The notes: generated by a model from the sequence alone, not told the origin. A stretch of DNA of 64,000 nucleotides from Poronia punctata (GCA_022579005.1 MU401496.1:86703-150702), one strand, 5' to 3'; positions 1 to 13,000 are shown, counted from the stretch's first letter. Numbers and translations are program-made.

Positions 1-1079
1 ATAATACTCGTAAAAAAGAAGAGGCGATGAAGCAAAATAGGTATCTACGTGTACGTGTAGTTACACATGCAATTTACTGATACCTAGTCAAGTGTCCACA
101 TCCTGGGATTGATGTCCTTAGGTCCAACTTACGAGTACTCCTACAAGTACACAGTAGTCTAGCTGTCAAGGACCCTTTGACGTCACTTCGAAATCGGCTA
201 GGACGGCCCCTCGTCCCTTTTGAAATCCACATGCAATTGTATCGGCTGAGAATTGATCACACGTAAATCCAGAGCCAGGCATGTGCGAGTATACGTAGTT
301 ACGAGCATGTGTACTTAGTTTGCGACAGGGAGTTACCCTACCTGAGCTTTTTTAATCCTTGCTCTCTCATTGATCTTTGTCAGGTGGTCTAGACTATTGT
401 GTATCTTGGCTGCTTGGCACCTCTGGCATGTTTCAAATCGTCCATCTACTAGTATTCCTAAAGCCACCTTAAAAGTTTACGCCAGGTCCATGTACAAGCA
501 TAGAAACATGAGCTAAAAGTAGAGCTAAACCAGGGAAATGCCGGCTTGGGAGTTGTCCGTGGTCAATGACAACAAAGACAAACCTCGTTTTTTAACAAAC
601 CGCAGACAGTACGAAGATGATGCTAACTTTAGACGCCTGAAAGTTCAGTGTCGCCCCTAATATCTCCCTGTGATTCCAACTAGGGTAGTAGTTTTGGGTT
701 TGGGGTACTCGTTGGTACTTTTGCATACCCACATCTACTGGAATCGGTGCTTATCGGGCACTATATGTGGAATCTAAAACGTACCAATCCCACTTTCATG
801 TCACCCTGACCGCCCACTCGTCATCAAGGTTGTCTCCTATCCTCCCAAAAGGTACCTGCTATAGTCGTCGTTTGTACAGCATATCTACTCTATTCTCTAA
901 CCGCCTCCAGATTATTCATTACGTGAGACGAGTATCCAACTATCTTAACCGCTTCTCATATACATTGTTATTAGGACCACTCGGTACAGTTGGGTCCGTC
1001 CTTGATTCCACGGGTCAGTCTAATCGCTCTTGACCAAAGGATCTCAGGATCTAAGGATCATACAGCCAAAACCACAACC
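1..1079. other. 5' flank, no gene seen
   Basis: No convincing reading frame or splice-linked exon set is visible on either strand; the frames that exist are short and lack family motifs. The last few hundred bases are presumably the promoter and 5' UTR of the oxysterol-binding protein gene. No clear TATA box was picked out. Confidence 0.6.
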
Positions 1080-2738
1080 ATGGCCTCAACGCCACCCGCA
1101 ACCATCCCCCCAGAGGAAGACACTCCCCAGAGCGATGGATCTAAACTCAAGACATTTCTCTCCATCTTACGAAAGTGAGTGCCAGGAAGTCTTCCAACAG
1201 TCACACTGCTTTTCAATCCAGCACGCAGCACGGTACACACCGCCATGATTGTTACGATGGTGCTCGAACAGCTTGCCGGTAATCGGACCTGTATGCATTC
1301 AAATCAGGATTCTTCCGTCACTCCAAAACTAAACATCTTCGATCGAACACCTGGGCACGGCTCTTCAAACTGACTAATATTTCCTGTCTTTTAGGTTCAT
1401 TGGTGTTTCAGATCTCGCCGCCGTTCGGTTCTCCCTGCCTTCCCAGCTGCTCGAACCCACCCCGAATCTAGAGTATTGGAATTATCTCGACAGTCCCAGC
1501 GCCTTTGCCGCCATCGGCACGTCTGATGACCCCCTCGATCGTATGCTGGAGGTGCTCCGATTCTGGTTCACCAAAGACTTGAAATACGTAAAGGGAAAAC
1601 CCTGCAAGCCTTACAACTCCTGCCTGGGCGAGTTCTTCCGCTGTAATTGGGAGGCGGAGGACAATGCGCCACTTATCGATACCAAAAGTCTCAGGGTGGT
1701 CAGTGGGCTAAACAGCAGTGCCTCTTCGGTCAAGTCGGCCAAGGCCGCCAAGTCGGACGCTCGAGCCGCCTCCAGTGTCTCGGTTGCGCAGACGCCTTCG
1801 AGTCCAGCTGGACGTACAGTCAAAATATCCTACCTCACGGAACAAACCTCGCACCATCCTCCCGTCAGCGCGTTTTACGTGAGCTGCCCGGCGAAGGGGC
1901 TGCATGCCAGGGGTTATGACCAGATTAGTGCCAAGTTTACCGGCACCGCAATCAAGGTCTCTCCGGGGGAACACAACCTGGGTATTTTCATAACGCTCGA
2001 GCGCCGGGACAACGAGACGTACCAGCTTACACATCCGGCCGCACATCTCGGTGGTCTTTTACGTGGAGCTCTAAGTGTGACTGTTGGCGACGTTGCATAT
2101 GTGACTTGCGCCACGACGAAGCTAAAGGCGATTCTGCACTACATAGAAGATGGATGGCTCGGTCGCGCACAAAACAAAGTCGAGGGTGTCATTTTCAGAT
2201 ATGACCCAGACAACGACGACAAAGTGCGCATCAAGGACGTTCCAGACTCGGATGTCGTTGCTCGTCTCGGTGGTGGTTGGAAAGATAAGATCGTCTTCAC
2301 ATTGGGGCCAAAGCCAGTAGTAAGTATTGGGTTGTGTAACTGACTTATGATCTGAATATGGCGCTCACCATGTTTTCCCAGGATTCTCATCCTGCCGACC
2401 AGCAGATTACAATAATCGACCTGAACCCCTTAACCGTAGCACCGAAGACGCTGCCACCGAAGGAGGAACAAGCCGAAAACGAGTCCCTCAAGTTATGGGA
2501 TGGCGTGACTGAGGCTATACTGTCGAAACAATATTCCAAGGCGACCAATATCAAGATTGAACTCGAGGAGAAGCAACGAGAGAAGGCGAGGGAACGGGAA
2601 CGAACGAACGAACCTTTCGTCCCGGTCTTCTTCGCTCAAGTCACGGACAAGGGCGGCAAACCCGACCTCACCGAAAAGGGCCGGCAGGTTCTCGAGAGGG
2701 CGCAGAAAGAGGATTGGAACCTAGAAGGGATATTATGA
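1080..2738 (+). CDS. Oxysterol-binding protein, Kes1/Osh4-like
   Basis: Three exons (1080-1174, 1395-2319, 2382-2738) give about 458 aa. The OSBP fingerprint EQTSHHPPVSA lies at about residues 181-191. The N-terminal lid-type helix (SKLKTFLSILRK) runs straight into FIGVSDLAAVRFSLPSQLLEP, which is the start of the ORD domain. There is no PH or ankyrin domain, as in the short yeast Kes1/Osh4 class (434 aa). Such proteins exchange sterol for PI4P between membranes. A Ser/Ala/Lys-rich stretch at about residues 122-171 lengthens the protein relative to yeast and is probably a disordered loop. The C-terminus has the usual charged helix (EEKQREKARERER) and ends in a FFAQ-type strand. Introns use GTGAGT..TAG and GTAAGT..CAG. 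The start sits in a good context (aaccATGg). The family call is firm; the exact paralogue is inferred. Confidence 0.93.
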
Positions 2739-3870
2739 TATTAAAGCAATATCGAACTTGTTGAGACATGGCAGATGTGTTCCTGCATATATGGCCGGGG
2801 CGTTTTATCCCCCTAGAGAGTCGGGGAACGAAAAGCAACGTCCCGAGTTGGCTGGTTTGGGAATTAACAAGGCTGGGTAGAGGCTTGGTGGCATGCCAAT
2901 CCCGATACAATTATACGAGTGCATAAGACATTGCGAGGTAAGACTTGGCGAGGGCAAGGCATCGGTATCGCATTTTTGTTGGATCATAACATTTCACTCA
3001 TTTATGGGGGAAATGGTATCCAACCTCGAACCACGTGAACACATTTGGTCTCTTTCTGGCGTTTGGGTGGTATTTAGAGGACCTCATAACGCGCTGGTCC
3101 AATATTGCATACACGTTAGGACTACATTTGAGTTATTGGGTTATATTATACTAATCCCCCCCCTGTCATTATTTCAGATGGGCATTGACCTAGGTGACTC
3201 CTGTGCCCTGGAATCTACTTGATACAATCGTCTGTACACAGTCAATTTGCGATGTCCCGATTTTGGCCCGATTTTGTGACGAACCAAATTTCCTCTATGC
3301 TTTTTACCCTTGTATGTGGCCGTCATAATGCTATACATACCTTTGGTAGGATTGTGTATGTCTGTTGGACAACAGTAGGTTACTACTAGTAGTAACTGTA
3401 AGTTTATGTATTCGTACGTATGCTGCTTGCCTATCAAGGCCTTTATCATGATCGGTACTTTGATAAGCGCGCAAGAATGGAAGTCCAGGTACCGTATGTA
3501 GGTAGCACTGCCACGTTTCGGCTTTGACCAGGTATTTTGACCTCGTATTACCTATCTTTCCGTGCGGTGTCCTTTTTGAATTGCTACAACGGCTTGTTTT
3601 ATTCCCTTGTTATACCCGGTAAAAATACGAATGGAATGCCGGGAGTCTAGAACAATGTGCTGTGCAGGTGCGCTGTGCTTTAAATAATCACGTATTAGAA
3701 TTAGATAGATAGATCTGCGGATCTGAAACAGGGGAGGGGCGCGCCTCGGTAGTTTTATCTTTATTTTTGTTTGTATTCCAACTCACTGAATCTAGCGCTT
3801 TCCAAGGAGATTTCTTTTCTGTTATTTTTATTTTTAAGAATACCCTGCGACACGACACTAAAATAAAGTT
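2739..3870. other. Intergenic, no gene seen
   Basis: Only short unrelated frames occur here. The stretch just before 3870 is T-rich and is the likely promoter/5' UTR of the GH5 gene. No RNA gene or repeat of note was found. Confidence 0.6.
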
Positions 3871-5502
3871 ATGACGCGGGCAGGATACTTCCCACGACTG
3901 CTTAGCTGGCTAGCAGTCGTCGTCGGTTTATTAATAAGCCTCAGTCTGTCGCTGCAAGTTGAACAACGAGCATCATCATCATCATCATCGTCATGGCCAA
4001 ACGGACCACTCGTCACGTCTGGACGATGGATCACCGACGTGACTGGGGGGAAAATCACATATGCGGGCATCAACTGGCCCGGATCACTGGAGACGATGAT
4101 TCCCGAAGGACTACAATATCAATCCATCGAGACCATCGTTTCAAAGGTCAAAGAAGAAGGGATGAATGTCATCCGGTTGACGTACGCTACGGAAATGGTG
4201 GATCAATATTATGAGAAAGGGGAGGAGAAAGATGTCACGATACAGAAGGCTTTTATCGATGCGTTGGGAGAGGAGGATGGGAGGGCGGTTTATGACATGG
4301 TGGTGAGGAATAATCCTTCTTTTGGGCCCGAGACTACGAGGTTACAGGTCTACGATGCCATCGCGGCGGAATGCGCCAGACAGGAGATATATCTCCATCT
4401 CGACAACCACGTATCCAAAGCCATTTGGTGTTGTACCCCTCTAGACGGCAATTCTTGGTGGGGCGATACGTATTTCGACGCGGATAATTGGAAACGAGGA
4501 TTGTCCTTCATGGCCGAACGTGTAAGTAAGGAAAGGGAGAAAAATAAAAGTGTTCAAAGCCCGGACGGACTTGGGGGGCTAATGTATCAAGCAGGGTAGG
4601 AAATGGCCGGCTCTAGTATCCATGTCGTTGCGTAACGAGCTCCGTCCGCCTCTGACAAATATCCTGGTCTCGGGGACCTACTCTTGGGAGGTGTGGTATA
4701 AATACATGCGACAAGGGGCCGACGCCGTCCATTCGGCGAATCCGGACGTGCTGATATTTCTCTCCGGTCTGGACACGGATTCCGATTTGAAGCCGGTTGT
4801 TCAGGGGTCTACACTCGAGCCCGGAACGGCAAAGTTCAACCGCGATGACTTCGGGGGATACGGTGACGACAAGTTGGTCCTTGAGTTGCACGCCTACGAC
4901 AATATCATAGCCACGCCAAACGTCCCATGCTCGGACATCACGGAGAGGTTATTCGACGCAGGCTTCGAGACCTTGTCTAAAAATGCGGTGAACACGTTCC
5001 CGCTAGTCATGACAGAGTTTGGCTTGCCACAAGACGCCGACGCTGCGAACAACACCTACATCACCTGTATCATGGATTATTTCTCGTCGCAACGGGTTGG
5101 TTGGACGATCTGGGCGTTGTCCGGCTCCTACTACATTCGTGATGGTACCAAGGATGCTGACGAATCATGGTACGTATTTTGCCAAAGATTCCTCTCGATG
5201 GTCTTTTTCCCCTTTCAGCTACTGACACGATACCTACCAGGGGTCTCTTATCACGCAACTGGTCTGCTTGGAGAAGTCCAGGCTTTATCAGTGACGTGTT
5301 GAGGCCTGCGATTAAGGCGAGCAAGGCTCCTATTAGCGATGATGATGATGATGATGAGCCTAGCGATGGAAACCGTGGCTCACATACTGGCGGATCAGAC
5401 CTTGGGGATGAGGATGACGATAGTTCCGCCTCAATTCTGGCTCAGAGCCAATTCGTCACGCTGGTCGTCGTAGCGGGCGTAGGGTTAATGTCTTATTATT
5501 AG
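3871..5502 (+). CDS. GH5-family glycoside hydrolase, likely GPI-anchored
   Basis: Exons 3871-4521, 4595-5169 and 5241-5502 give about 495 aa. Residues 1-30 form a hydrophobic signal sequence. The GH5 fold starts with ITYAGINWPGS and MIPEGLQY. The acid/base Glu is in SLRNELR (E232) and the nucleophile Glu in VMTEFG (E358); both are at strand ends, as in GH5 enzymes. HLDNHVSKAIWCC and WTIWALSGSYY are further typical segments. The C-terminus is Asp/Ser-rich (a GAT-repeat Asp run) and ends in a hydrophobic tail (FVTLVVVAGVGLMSYY), the pattern of a GPI-anchor signal. This suggests an enzyme held at the plasma membrane or cell wall. Substrate (beta-1,4- or beta-1,3/1,6-glucan) cannot be read from the sequence. 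Introns use GTAAGT..CAG and GTACGT..CAG and keep phase. A Ser run near residue 34 is encoded by TCA/TCG repeats. Confidence 0.9.
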
Positions 5503-6815
5503 TAGACGATAGACAATACACAATAGACTTGTGGACTGCCCGTGTATTTCCTGTCGCCACATACCTCTCCGGCGGCGTCTCGATGATTATTGCCGGGAAC
5601 AAAGAAGATCCGGACCCGAGATTGGGCATATGGGAGTAGATTTTGGAAGGATAAAGATAGTGTGCACGTACGAGTACGTTCGATCGAATTTCCACACAAC
5701 CCGCGTTATCCAGGTGTATCTGGGGTAGACGGACATTTGTTAGCTGTCAATAGATTCAACGAGGAACGTACTGGTAGTGGGTTGGTGCCCCTACAGTAGC
5801 AGGAAGCTTTTGTTCGCATATGACGATTAGGTAACCTATTCGAGTCCTTCCACCTATCGCTGTTGATCTGTCTCATCATAACCGCTTGGCCAAAGAGAGA
5901 GTCAACTTGGTGCTGGCTGCTTTTAGATTATCAAAGGCGGTATAAGTGTCTATGATGCTATACTGCGTGTCTCTCCGGCAAAATGAGGCGGTGAACATGC
6001 AAAAGATGGACGAAAGTTATTTGCTTTTGCCAATAGGGCACACGTCAAAAGATTCCTTGTTCAAAATGACAAGTCACGAATCCGGCGTAGTGGTGACCAT
6101 CGTTTGACGTAAAAGAAGATTCTACGCCCTGTCGATCACACTTCCCCACTTCCCCATACCCGGGGGCACGGTGCATGCGCGTAACGCGTCTTCCCTAATT
6201 CGTGTAAATGGAGCTCTGGCTAGGATCAAATTCAAGACCACCTAACCTACCTGTACCGACAGTTTAGGACGCGGTGGACGGTATGTCGGAACCCTACCGA
6301 AGATGAAATACAATTGTCAATATTCGAAACCCAGATTTCTCGGGTTCTATCAAGTTTATGGTGCTGGAGGAGACATTTACCCGGTATAGAGACTGTGCGA
6401 GTAATACAGTAAATAACACGGCATTGTTTCAAAACAGCGTACTGTAAGCGTCACAACCCGACAAATCGTTATTATAAGGTTGATCTCAACGTCATCCCGC
6501 CGCTACCAGCCGCCCCCAGATCGGGGAGAAATCGGGTTTTGTTCTGCTACTCGTACATCTTGATATTGTACCTAAGTTAGTATGGTAACGTTAAAGCTTT
6601 ATGTGTACTCGTAGATGGGAAAGTCCTGTACCTATCTAGTGGCACAAGGTAGTCTAAGCAACTACTCCACAAGACGATCCTGCCCCAACGCTCTTTCTTC
6701 ACATAATTAGCTACTTGTAACTGCTTACATTTGGAAACAGATTGGCAAGAACGCTATTTCATGTATCGATTTTCAGAATGCTCCTTCCTGCCAATTGTTT
6801 TACCCAAGCAATCCG

Positions 6816-6854
6816 TGATGTCATCAGACGTTCTGCGTTTGTGATATGACATCA
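6816..6854. promoter_or_regulatory. Pair of CRE-like TGATGTCA sites
   Basis: TGATGTCA at 6816-6823 (within TGATGTCATCA) and its reverse complement TGACATCA at 6847-6854 lie 40-80 bases upstream of the TATA box of the con-10-like gene. The motif is one base from the ATF/CREB site TGACGTCA. Binding by an AtfA-type bZIP factor is inference from motif and position. Confidence 0.4.
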
Positions 6855-6894
6855 AGACGGACCACTTGCTACGGTACGTTGTTTGGCGAGTGAA

Positions 6895-6901
6895 TATAAA
6901 A
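6895..6901 (+). promoter_or_regulatory. TATA box of con-10-like gene
   Basis: TATAAAA lies about 150 bases upstream of the start codon, followed by a C/A-rich leader. Spacing and sequence fit a strongly inducible fungal promoter. Confidence 0.55.
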
Positions 6902-7049
6902 GGACCGGAGAGGCACCACCATCTCAAGGCCAAAAATCTTCCTTCTCACATACACATCATCAATAACCAGAATCAAGAGTGAATCACTAATATCACTTAA
7001 ACTTCTACAAGTCAATCTACCATACCACATCTACAAACCATCCGTCAAC

Positions 7050-7592
7050 ATGACTAATAACACCAACCCCGGAAACTTCGCCAACCGGTATGTGTGAACC
7101 TAACCTTGCCCTTGCGTTTGCCCTATTTCCCTTAGCAGTCCAAAACTAACAGATAATATATAACAGCCCCAAGGAAGAGGTTCGAGAGATCGCCTCCAAG
7201 GGTGGCCAAGCCAGCAGTGGTAACTCCCACCAGACCGAGACCGAGACTGAGACATCCAACAACTCAGGCTCGTCGGCAAGCAACAACCCCGGCAACTTTG
7301 CCAATCGGTAAGTAATAACTTTTATTACCCATACCCATACCCGTACCCGTACCCGTACCCTTCCACCTACACGTAACAACATTTTACTAACTGGAAGAAA
7401 AACAGACCCAAGGAAGAAGTTCAAGAGATTGCCTCGAAGGGTGGAAAAGCCAGTCACTCGGGTGGCTTCGCCAGTATGGATCCCGACAAGCAGCGTGAGA
7501 TCGCTTCCATGGGCGGAAAGGCTTCGTCCGGCTCGTTTGAGCCCGGCAGTGAGAAAGCGCGGGAGGCTGGTCGCAAGGGTGGTTCCAAGTAA
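7050..7592 (+). CDS. Con-10-like conidiation/stress protein with KGG repeats
   Basis: Three exons (7050-7087, 7167-7307, 7406-7592) encode about 121 aa. The protein is small, hydrophilic and Gly-rich, with repeated (E)IASKGG/EIASMGG/EAGRKGG motifs. This is the KGG signature of con-10-type proteins and of bacterial general stress proteins. Such proteins accumulate in spores and stressed cells; their biochemical role is unknown. The segment NPGNFANRPKEEV(R/Q)EIASKGG occurs twice. Both copies are interrupted by an intron at the same place and phase, in the Arg codon after NFAN, so an exon with its boundary was duplicated. A Thr/Glu/Ser linker joins the copies. The second intron carries CCCATA/CCCGTA hexamer repeats (7327-7361). 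It converges with tps1, another stress-linked gene. Confidence 0.88.
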
Positions 7593-8379
7593 ATGAAATC
7601 TTGATTCGGGAGTTTTGTACAATATTGGCGTCTGGACTTGAGGGAGCGAGCAAGCAATTGATGAACTAAATTTCCGAGATTTTCTCTTTTGGAAACCAAT
7701 CGACTTATGTGTGATGTATTTCGCTTGTAGTTGTCTCTGTTATTTCAGGAAATGATGTAACAAAATATGGCGTGCCACGGTGTTCTCCCATGATGCCAAC
7801 GTGCCGAACCCGTTCCGTACCTATTGTCAACCATTAACATTATTTATGTAGTAGACGGCTTTTTTATTTAATATATATCGAAATACTCCGTATTTAGCCT
7901 AACGATGTATAGATGATAATCCCCAATGGCATTCGTTAACCATCAGCGCCCTCCGCGATCAAGAGGATCAAGAGGATCAAGCATTCCCACATGTTACCAC
8001 ATCCGCACATACTCTCCGAGGTCGTTTGCTTCTTGTCCTCGACTCCTGGTGTCATCTCGTCACCGTGAGCCACAAAAGTGTACAACAACATTGTAAAGTG
8101 ATGGAGTACGTTCAAAGAGACACATTCTTATAATTAAAAGAATAATGGTGAAAACTGTCGGTTCTTCTTGATGCGAGCGCATATCGTCTAAATCTACACC
8201 CATCATAATACCAGTCCATGCATAGAAACGCCGGCTCAATAAGCATATCCGACCCTCCCTTTCCCTATGTCATCATTCAATGAACGGCCCCTTCTATCCC
8301 CTCCATAGGAAGACATAGACTCCAATAACTTGACACCACGGAGTAGAGTTCTTGGGAGTTGTCCCTTCCTGAGCGCATA
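7593..8379. other. Convergent intergenic region
   Basis: This region lies between the 3' ends of the con-10-like gene and tps1. It is AT-rich around 7850-7900 and contains the direct repeat GATCAAGAG (about 7967-7982). No gene is seen; it should hold both 3' UTRs and polyadenylation sites. Confidence 0.6.
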
Positions 8380-10037
8380 CTAATCATCTGTATGCAGGAG
8401 CTGACCAGCGGCATGGCCCGATGGTGTGGCGGCACTTGCAGCCGCCTTGACGCTCTCGAAAACACCGCTCAGGGCGTGTCCAATATCCTCCAGCATCATG
8501 GGCTTACTCTCTTGGGCTTTCGCGTCGATGCCGCCTTGTTCCTTGGCGTTAACTTTGGTCAATTCGGTCACAAAGCTCTGACCCCACCACGCTGATGTAT
8601 ACTTGAATACGTATCGTTCCAGCTTGCGGTAGTTGGCCTCACGCATCTCGGGGGACATGGTGACGGCGTCGTGGATGGCATTAGCAAGCTCTTCCGTATT
8701 CCAGGGGTTGACGATCAGGCTGCCGTTGAGTGATTGCGCTGCGCCAGTGAATTCCGAGAGTATCATGACGCCATGTCGTTGCCTTTGCGTCGCGATGTAT
8801 TCGTACGAGACCAGGTTCATGCCGTCTCTTGTCGAACTGACTAGACATACGTCGGAAACGGCATATAGAGCGCAGAGCTCGTCAAAGTTGACACTCTGGT
8901 GTAGAAAGTGGATAGGCATGAATTCGACCGTGCCAAACTTGCCATTGATTCTTCCGACCAATTCGTTGACCACCGCCCGGAGATTCTGATATTCTTCTAC
9001 GTCCTGTCGAGATGGCACAGCCACTTGCACCAGTACGACCTTGCCGATCCATTCGGGATGTTCCGTCAGAAACACTTCGAGCGCATGGAGTTTCTGCGGC
9101 ACACCCTTGATATAGTCGAGTCGGTCAACTCCCACGATGAGCTTTACACCTTCGAATTTCCGTGACAGAGTCGCAATACGATCTTGCACCTTGGGTTTCT
9201 TCAAGCCCTCGACAAACTTCTCGGGGTCTATTCCGATAGGGAAAGCGGCAACCGTCACAAACTTTTCATCGTACTCTACACCGTTCGGCGTAGTCCGAGC
9301 GTCGAGTATTCGGGAACATGCGCTAAGGAAATGTCTCGCGTAGTCGTATGTGTGGAAGCCGATCAAATCGCATTGCAGAAGACCTTTAAGAAGAGCTTCT
9401 CGTACTGGCAGTATGCGATATACCTCGCTACTTGGGAACGGAGTATGGAGGAAGAAGCCGATCTTGACATCTTTCTTGTTGCCGAGGCCTTTCCGAAGCA
9501 TATCCGGTAGCAGCATCAAGTGATAATCGTGAACCCATATAAGGTCACCGTCTTGTACGTCCTTCAGGACGCTCTGTGCGAATAATTTGTTGACTTCCTT
9601 GTAGGCCGTCCAAGCGCTCTCGTCAAAGGTAATCTCGCCGGGGTGGTAATGGAATAGGGGCCATAAAATCGAATCTGTTATAAGCTATCGTCAGTAGAGA
9701 GAATGAATGAGTCAAATACCATGGGCTACCTACTGCTGAAGCCATTGTAATGCCTGTCTGCAAGCTCGTCGTCGATGAAGATGGGATGGGCTCCATATTC
9801 ATCCTTCAACTGTTTTTTGACACCGGCGATCTCGCCCTCTGGCAGCTCCATACCTGGCCATCCATACCATTGGAAGCTTGTGGTCTTGCTCAGTCCACTC
9901 AGGCCGGTGACCAGGCCACCAGACGACATAGAGAAGTCGTATTCGCCTTCATCCTTACGTTTTATCGTTATGGGCAACCGATTGGATATGAGGAGGAGTC
10001 GCCGGTCGCCGGTCGGCCCTGAATCGTTTCCAGACAT
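8380..10037 (-). CDS. tps1: Alpha,alpha-trehalose-phosphate synthase (UDP-forming)
   Basis: Two exons (10037-9734 and 9674-8380 on the minus strand) give about 532 aa of a GT20 enzyme that makes trehalose-6-phosphate from UDP-glucose and glucose-6-phosphate in the cytosol. Motifs in order: LLLISNRLPITI and GGLVTGL (glucose-6-phosphate side), WYGWPGM, WVHDYHLMLLPDMLR, GFFLHTPFPSSEVYRILP, GVDRLDYIKGVPQK (Arg/Lys binding UDP-glucose phosphates), VAVPSRQDVEEYQ, RDGMNLVSYEYIATQ and LSEFTGAAQSL. There is no phosphatase domain, so this is the Tps1 and not the Tps2 type. The intron interrupts HYNGFSN (GTAGGT..CAG). The C-terminus carries about 50 residues beyond the catalytic core, Ala- and Lys-rich, of unknown role. 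Trehalose made here protects against heat and drying and controls entry into glycolysis in fungi. Confidence 0.97.
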
Positions 10038-13000
10038 GGCCGTGATAAAGAATATCGAATGGAATGTCTTGCAGTAATGTGTCTGGGGGGTTTCTCAAAT
10101 CCCACGTACTATTAACCCACCCGTCCTTTAGACCGAGGCAACTACAACCGTAGTAACAAGTTTTTATCGAAGATGCTCGAGGTTATAAGTGGGAACCGAA
10201 GCTGCAACAACGTTGGGAAGGCTGAAATAGTCGATGACAGAGGTGGGAAGATCCGGCGGCTTATCTAGACCACGGTCTTTCTAATTCTAATCGGGCGGCC
10301 CGATTATATCGAGGAGCAAATCGTATGGAGTGGATATGTCGGGGTAGGGTAGTATTTTCTATCCCAGTAGGCTACACGCTGCAAGAAGTTGTGAGCTAGA
10401 GCAGCCACGAGATTCTGTAGTGAGGGGATGTAACAAAGTACGTTATTGAAACGAACTAATGCTCAGCTCGGCAAGCGGCAGGCGGCAGGCGGCAACGTGA
10501 TGGATCCAAGTCGATACGGACGTTGAGAAGCGGAATGCAATAGATATTTTGACTTACAGTTGAGAATTTTAGAGTGCAAAGGAGGGCCTGTAATGTTTAA
10601 AAGAATTACAACAGACCGGCATCATTTTGTTATCGCCATCGGAATCGAAAACCAGTAGGAACAACCTCAGTCGACGACGTAATATTCGGCGGGGATAGAG
10701 GAAACATTATGCTCGATTAGGACTAGCCGGGCTATAACTATACAGGCCTAGACAGTGCTAAATATGGCGCACCGTTGCACCTGCATGCCTCTGGGCATAA
10801 CTGTGGGTCCCTGACACACGGTTTGACAATGCCCCTCCCCCTCCCGGCCCGGATCTCTATCTCACCACAGGTCAAGCCTCCAAAGTCTTGCACTTCCACT
10901 ACGTGAAGATCAATGGCGATCCATCTCTTTTGGTGTAATATACATTTTATCTTAATCCTCTACACGTGGAAAGATTTGAAGCTTTTAGATTCATTTGTCC
11001 CTGATTTATACGAGCGTTGTCCTACGATGGCAATTAATTCAAGAGCGAAGTCGAATACTAAAAATTATAGCTCCATATGACGTATTCCGGCCAAATGATA
11101 AAATCTACCCGAAAATAATAAAGAGGATGGCAGATAAGGACCACTGCCCCTCTCCCCCTGCACTTCTGCCGTGCATACACGTACATGTTGTGTACCCCAA
11201 GACACATATTAAGCATGTGCCGGTATACTGGGTACCAGCTGCGTACATGGGAAACAAGCGTGATAACCAGGTACCGGTAACTAGCACGATATTCCCAGCA
11301 ATGGTCTGGAACCACACTGGCGGCTGACATTCTTGTTCAATGTCTGAAGGATATTAAAGGCCGTCAAAAGCGGGAATGTATGATAATACCTCAAAAGTCG
11401 CAGGTCGCATTACGTCCCTGTCGGCAGTCGGCCAGTACTACGCTCTTCTACGCGTTTCTCCCACACCACGCGCCAGCAAGGTACCTTGTGGCCAGAATTT
11501 TCCATCCTCCGTTAACTCTTTTTTTTTTATGGTTTCTTCTTCCTTGACTTTGAATGCAGTCTCATACCATTTTTTTCTCTTCCCCTGCAGGCCAAACCAT
11601 ACTCGGTAGAAGTAGCCTGTAGGTAGGTAATATGTGACAAGCCAACACGGCTTTACAACCAATCATGACCGATTACTGGCCCTCATGCTTGCCTGATCCA
11701 GTCATGACCTGTTTCTGACCCGGACCAAAATGTCCTGTGTCCTATTCGCCTACCTTTCATTACATGTACCCGTGGGCGGTACCTAATCGAACCTTCTACG
11801 GAGCTTTCGTCCGCCTCCTTCGCTTTTATCCTCTCCTATAATTATCTAACATATCAATTGCCCAAGTTGGAAAACTGTCGGACGACTTTTTCCAACGTTG
11901 CATAGAGCAAAACCCGATTTGTAGATCTCACCATACACTTGATTTCCACGTAGTTTTTTTTTTTTTTCGAAATCGTCTTTGTGACGATGAGACTTTGCCA
12001 TCCCCCGCTTTTACCCGGTGAATTGACATCCCGACTACCTGATACTTCTCCAGGACCTTGGTTCGGTTTCTTACCCGCCCGCTAATTGTACGTGTACTGC
12101 AAATCCGTTTCTACGTTGGGGCATATGGATAAATCAATGTTACACCGCCAGTGACGGCGACGAGGTAGGGTATTACATATCCCGATTTGCAGACTCCTTG
12201 ACTGTGCAGCGTAGGGCGAAGAGAGAGAGAGAGGCAACGCTTTCTCTGCCAAGACCTATTAGTCATCTATCGGTGAGTGTGCCGACGCCAAGATGAAGTC
12301 GAATCATCCGCGTCTGTCGGGGGACGAAAATACACAGACAGTTTAGGTATTATTACCATTCAGTTACGTGTACACTTTAATAATTCCGAGACCAAAAGAG
12401 GCAGAAAAATGTACGTGATACCTCCTTGGCTTAGAAAAGCAAATTGACAAAAAAGGTTTAAAAAGGGCACCGTTGGGTATTGAACTGCTTACTTATACCG
12501 CAATCACCAGACGAGCAGAGAAAAATGACGAGAAGAAAATAGAGAACTTACTTAGTTCGGCCCGGCCGGCTTCTACCCGGGATTGGATATGATCGCTGAG
12601 TTATCCGAGCCGGCCGTGAAGGCAAGCCACTTGAACCTTCCCCTTAAGACCTACCTGTCTGTCCGTTGGGATCACAAGCAAGGACCTGCATCGAAACAAA
12701 AGATTCGGCTTAGCTGTGACAACTAGAATAATTATCTTAGTAAGTACCTACGTGCATGTACAAGTTATGGAGATACCTCTTATGATAGCAATTCCCGGAA
12801 GAGATAAACGACAATAGGTCTGCTGTTCGTGCCGGCAGGACAAACACAAGATCATGTGACATAGGCGACAAGCATAATGCCACAGCGAACTTCTCTTCCG
12901 GCATAATTGATTGCTTTGTTTGACGCACCAGTTCTTAAGCCATCTGGTTAGTTTTCGGTCATGGACTAATGGCATGTTGTTATCCAGACCACGGCCTACT

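Larger units (their letters stand above)
5503..7049. other. Intergenic and con-10-like promoter
   Basis: No gene is seen between the GH5 stop and the con-10-like start. The last 250 bases hold a TATA box and two copies of TGATGTCA in opposite orientation (listed separately). The final stretch before the start is C/A-rich, typical of a fungal 5' leader. Confidence 0.6.

Noticed and set aside
10830..10850. STRE-like CCCCT words upstream of tps1
   Set aside because: Nearly 800 bases from the start in a simple C/T-rich tract; a five-base motif is too short to call.
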